Below, piece after piece: positions 24,275 through 25,527 of a stretch of 25,527 nt of DNA. The position numbers were made by a program, and so were the translations under genes. Below the pieces are notes generated by a model. That model made no database searches and was not told where the DNA came from. It worked only from the letters and a program-made list of their open reading frames with translations. The stretch comes from a virus. How positions within the stretch are numbered: the first letter of the stretch is position 1; the number at the start of each line of letters is the position of its first letter. The stretch lies in IMG/VR virus record IMGVR_UViG_3300025133_000549, positions 1 through 25,527 of that record; one strand, 5' to 3'.

Positions 24275-24297
24275 CCTTCAACCCTTATGGTGGGAGG
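24275..24297 (+). other. Imperfect hairpin in queC leader
   Basis: CCTTCAACC and GGTGGGAGG can pair over 9 positions with one A-G mismatch and one T-G pair around a CTTAT loop. No T run follows, so it is not an intrinsic terminator. It lies 24 nt before the queC-like ATG, in the only leader of the window with a clear Shine-Dalgarno-like AAAGGAA. It might be a regulatory RNA structure or a processing site. Confidence 0.35.
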
Positions 24298-24321
24298 ATA
24301 ATTTAAAAAAAGGAAATAAAT

Positions 24322-25266
24322 ATGGAAAAAATTAAACAATGTGTTTTATCACTTAGTGGGGGATTAGACTCAAGTACTTTGCTCCTCCATCTTTTGGAGA
24401 AAGGTTATCAATGTGTAGCACTTTCATTTGATTATGGTCAGAAACATAAGGTGGAATTGGAAAGAGCAACTGAATTGGTTGAATATATAAATAATACTCT
24501 TCCAGTTAGAGGTACAGGTTGGGGAAGTTCATTTGTTAAACATCAAATCATTACCTTAGATGGATTATCTGAGTTATTAGTAAGTGGGTTAATGAGGAAT
24601 GATTCAATGGAATTAAAGAAAGGACATTATGCCCATGAAAATGCTTTAACATCCGTAGTTCCCAATCGAAATGCTATATTTGCATCAATTGTATATGCTG
24701 TGGCCTTATCAAAAGTAAAAGAAAATGGAAATCCTTGTAAAATTGCATTAGGTACTCATATGGGGGATTTTGATAATAATAAACAAGAAGGAATATATCC
24801 TGATTGTTCTGAAGAATTTCGAACAGCTTTAGAACATGCTTTTAAAATTGGGAATTGGGATTCAGATAAAGTAGATTATTATGCCCCTTATAATATAACA
24901 GATAAAACCGGGGTTTTGAGGGATGGAATTAAACAATGTGAAAATTTAGGATTAAATTATAAAGAGATTTATTTAAGAACCAACACAAGTTATGATCCTA
25001 TTAAAGTAGAATATTCTGGAAGTACAATGGAAGAAATGAGAAATGGAGGAGTTGAGATTGAGTGGTATAGTGATTATAAAAGTGGTTCAAGTATCGAAAG
25101 AATTGAATCTTTTATTAAATTAGGTTTGGAAGATCCTTTACAATATGCTGAAGAAGATGGTACATTAGTTTCTTGGGAATTTGTTAAAAAATATGTAGAA
25201 AAAATTTGTCAAAAATGGGAAAATAATAAATTAACAATTCAAGAATATTTAAATAAAACAGCATAA
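24322..25266 (+). CDS. queC: QueC-like 7-cyano-7-deazaguanine synthase without zinc cysteines
   Basis: This 314-aa protein is a QueC-type ATP pyrophosphatase: the P-loop is LSGGLDSST (11-19), followed by LSFDYGQKHKVELERA, VPNRNAIFASI and YPDCSEEFRTALEHAF, all typical. QueC converts carboxy-deazaguanine to preQ0, the base inserted by DpdA. The C-terminal zinc site is altered: TWSCY reads TNTSY (Ser223), and CGxCxxCxxR reads DYKSGSSIER (251-260), so all four cysteines are replaced by Ser or Asp while the flanking IESFxKLGLEDPLQY fits normally. An insert of about 20 residues lies between the two elements, and the protein is about 80 aa longer than usual. Either the zinc is dispensable here or the reaction differs. 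The leader has AAAGGAAATAAAT before ATG. Confidence 0.88.
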   Translation: MEKIKQCVLSLSGGLDSSTLLLHLLEKGYQCVALSFDYGQKHKVELERATELVEYINNTLPVRGTGWGSSFVKHQIITLDGLSELLVSGLMRNDSMELKKGHYAHENALTSVVPNRNAIFASIVYAVALSKVKENGNPCKIALGTHMGDFDNNKQEGIYPDCSEEFRTALEHAFKIGNWDSDKVDYYAPYNITDKTGVLRDGIKQCENLGLNYKEIYLRTNTSYDPIKVEYSGSTMEEMRNGGVEIEWYSDYKSGSSIERIESFIKLGLEDPLQYAEEDGTLVSWEFVKKYVEKICQKWENNKLTIQEYLNKTA

Positions 25267-25409
25267 TGAAAAAATGGAAATCATCAAGACAAAAAGGGGC
25301 TTTAGAACGTCTTCTAGTTCAAAAAGAAAAATTTGAAAATGAAGATAAAAAAATTCCTAAACGAATTTTAAAAGAAATTCGTATTTTAGAGGAAAAACTT
25401 AAATATTAA
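25266..25409 (+). CDS. Small basic protein, 47 aa
   Basis: This 47-aa protein starts at an ATG sharing one base with the queC stop (TAATG). It is basic and helical (GALERLLVQKEKFENEDKKI, then KRILKEIRILEEKLKY), with no known function. The helix has a heptad-like pattern and may form a coiled coil. Translational coupling puts it in the queC operon. Confidence 0.7.
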   Translation: MKKWKSSRQKGALERLLVQKEKFENEDKKIPKRILKEIRILEEKLKY

Positions 25410-25427
25410 ATTAAAAAACAATTAGTT

Positions 25428-25527
25428 ATGGAAAAGTGTCAATATTGTGGTGAAACACATGAAGAAATGTTTAAAGGTTTTATATCAATGGGATTACCTG
25501 ATTCCGAAATGGAAGAAAAGATAGATA
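25428..25527 (+). CDS. Protein with N-terminal CxxC pair (partial at window end)
   Basis: The ATG at 25428 follows an A/T-rich leader 18 nt after the previous stop. The first 33 residues include MEKCQYCGETHEEM, a CxxC pair with a nearby His that could form part of a zinc finger, then GFISMGLPDSEMEEKI. The rest is beyond the window. Function unknown. Confidence 0.6.
   Translation, partial: MEKCQYCGETHEEMFKGFISMGLPDSEMEEKID

Noticed and set aside
24260-24322. preQ1 riboswitch before queC
   Set aside because: A hairpin exists, but the loop and A-rich tail pairing expected for preQ1-I are not seen, and the position of the purine-rich site does not match.
1-25527. CRISPR arrays, tRNA genes, insertion sequences or integrase/attachment sites
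   Set aside because: No regularly spaced repeats, cloverleaf-like sequence in the short gaps, transposase or integrase was found. The only sizeable repeat is the sheath duplication.

Overview
The window is part of the genome of a contractile-tailed, T4-like bacteriophage. It carries a T4-type tail and baseplate set (tail sheath, tail tube, gp26/gp51-like proteins, tape measure, LysM baseplate protein, hub). This is followed by a T4-type replication and recombination set: gp32-like SSB, UvsX, 5' nuclease, gp41-like helicase, with a small family A polymerase and a class II ribonucleotide reductase. All genes lie on the + strand, are tightly packed and are AT-rich. The leaders are mostly A-rich without a Shine-Dalgarno sequence. 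Three promoters match the Bacteroidetes housekeeping pattern (TTG, about 20 nt, TAnnTTT). Together these suggest a phage of a Bacteroidetes/Flavobacteriia host, probably aquatic. That host assignment is inference.

Layout. 1-2868: end of one tail sheath gene, a complete second sheath paralogue, and the tail tube. 2873-3219: a self-contained insert (promoter, 81-aa gene, terminator). 3281-4301: a gp26-like gene whose end overlaps, in another frame, an open frame resembling gp51; the junction is a run of nine T and is a candidate programmed frameshift. 4335-13256: tape measure, a small protein, a tube/baseplate protein, a gp53-like LysM protein, a small protein, a 1008-aa hub with a C-terminal CHAP/NlpC-like hydrolase, and an unknown protein. 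13295-19411: replication block. 19476-21329: B12-dependent ribonucleotide reductase. 21352-23178: small proteins, a probable holin and a multi-pass membrane protein. 23229-25527: a TGT-like DpdA protein, a small conserved phage protein, a QueC-like protein, and two small genes, the last cut by the window edge.

Two promoter classes can be read from the sequence. TTGGYTTAG-N14-TATCTTTAC precedes the 81-aa insert gene, the polymerase and dpdA (host-type, probably early or middle). ATATTTATAAYAAAA precedes tail tube, tape measure, the 75-aa gene and the gene cluster containing the holin (no -35 element, probably late).

The most striking material is: (a) DpdA plus a QueC-like protein in which all four expected zinc-ligand cysteines are replaced, implying 7-deazaguanine DNA modification or a variant of it; (b) the candidate frameshift between gp26-like and gp51-like frames, in the same place where long-tailed phages keep their frameshifted tail assembly chaperone; (c) the two promoter classes; (d) tandem sheath paralogues; (e) a repeated N-terminal module (MKKSELRxxIREE) on three unrelated small proteins; (f) a gp32-like SSB without cysteines that ends in a bacterial SSB-type tip.
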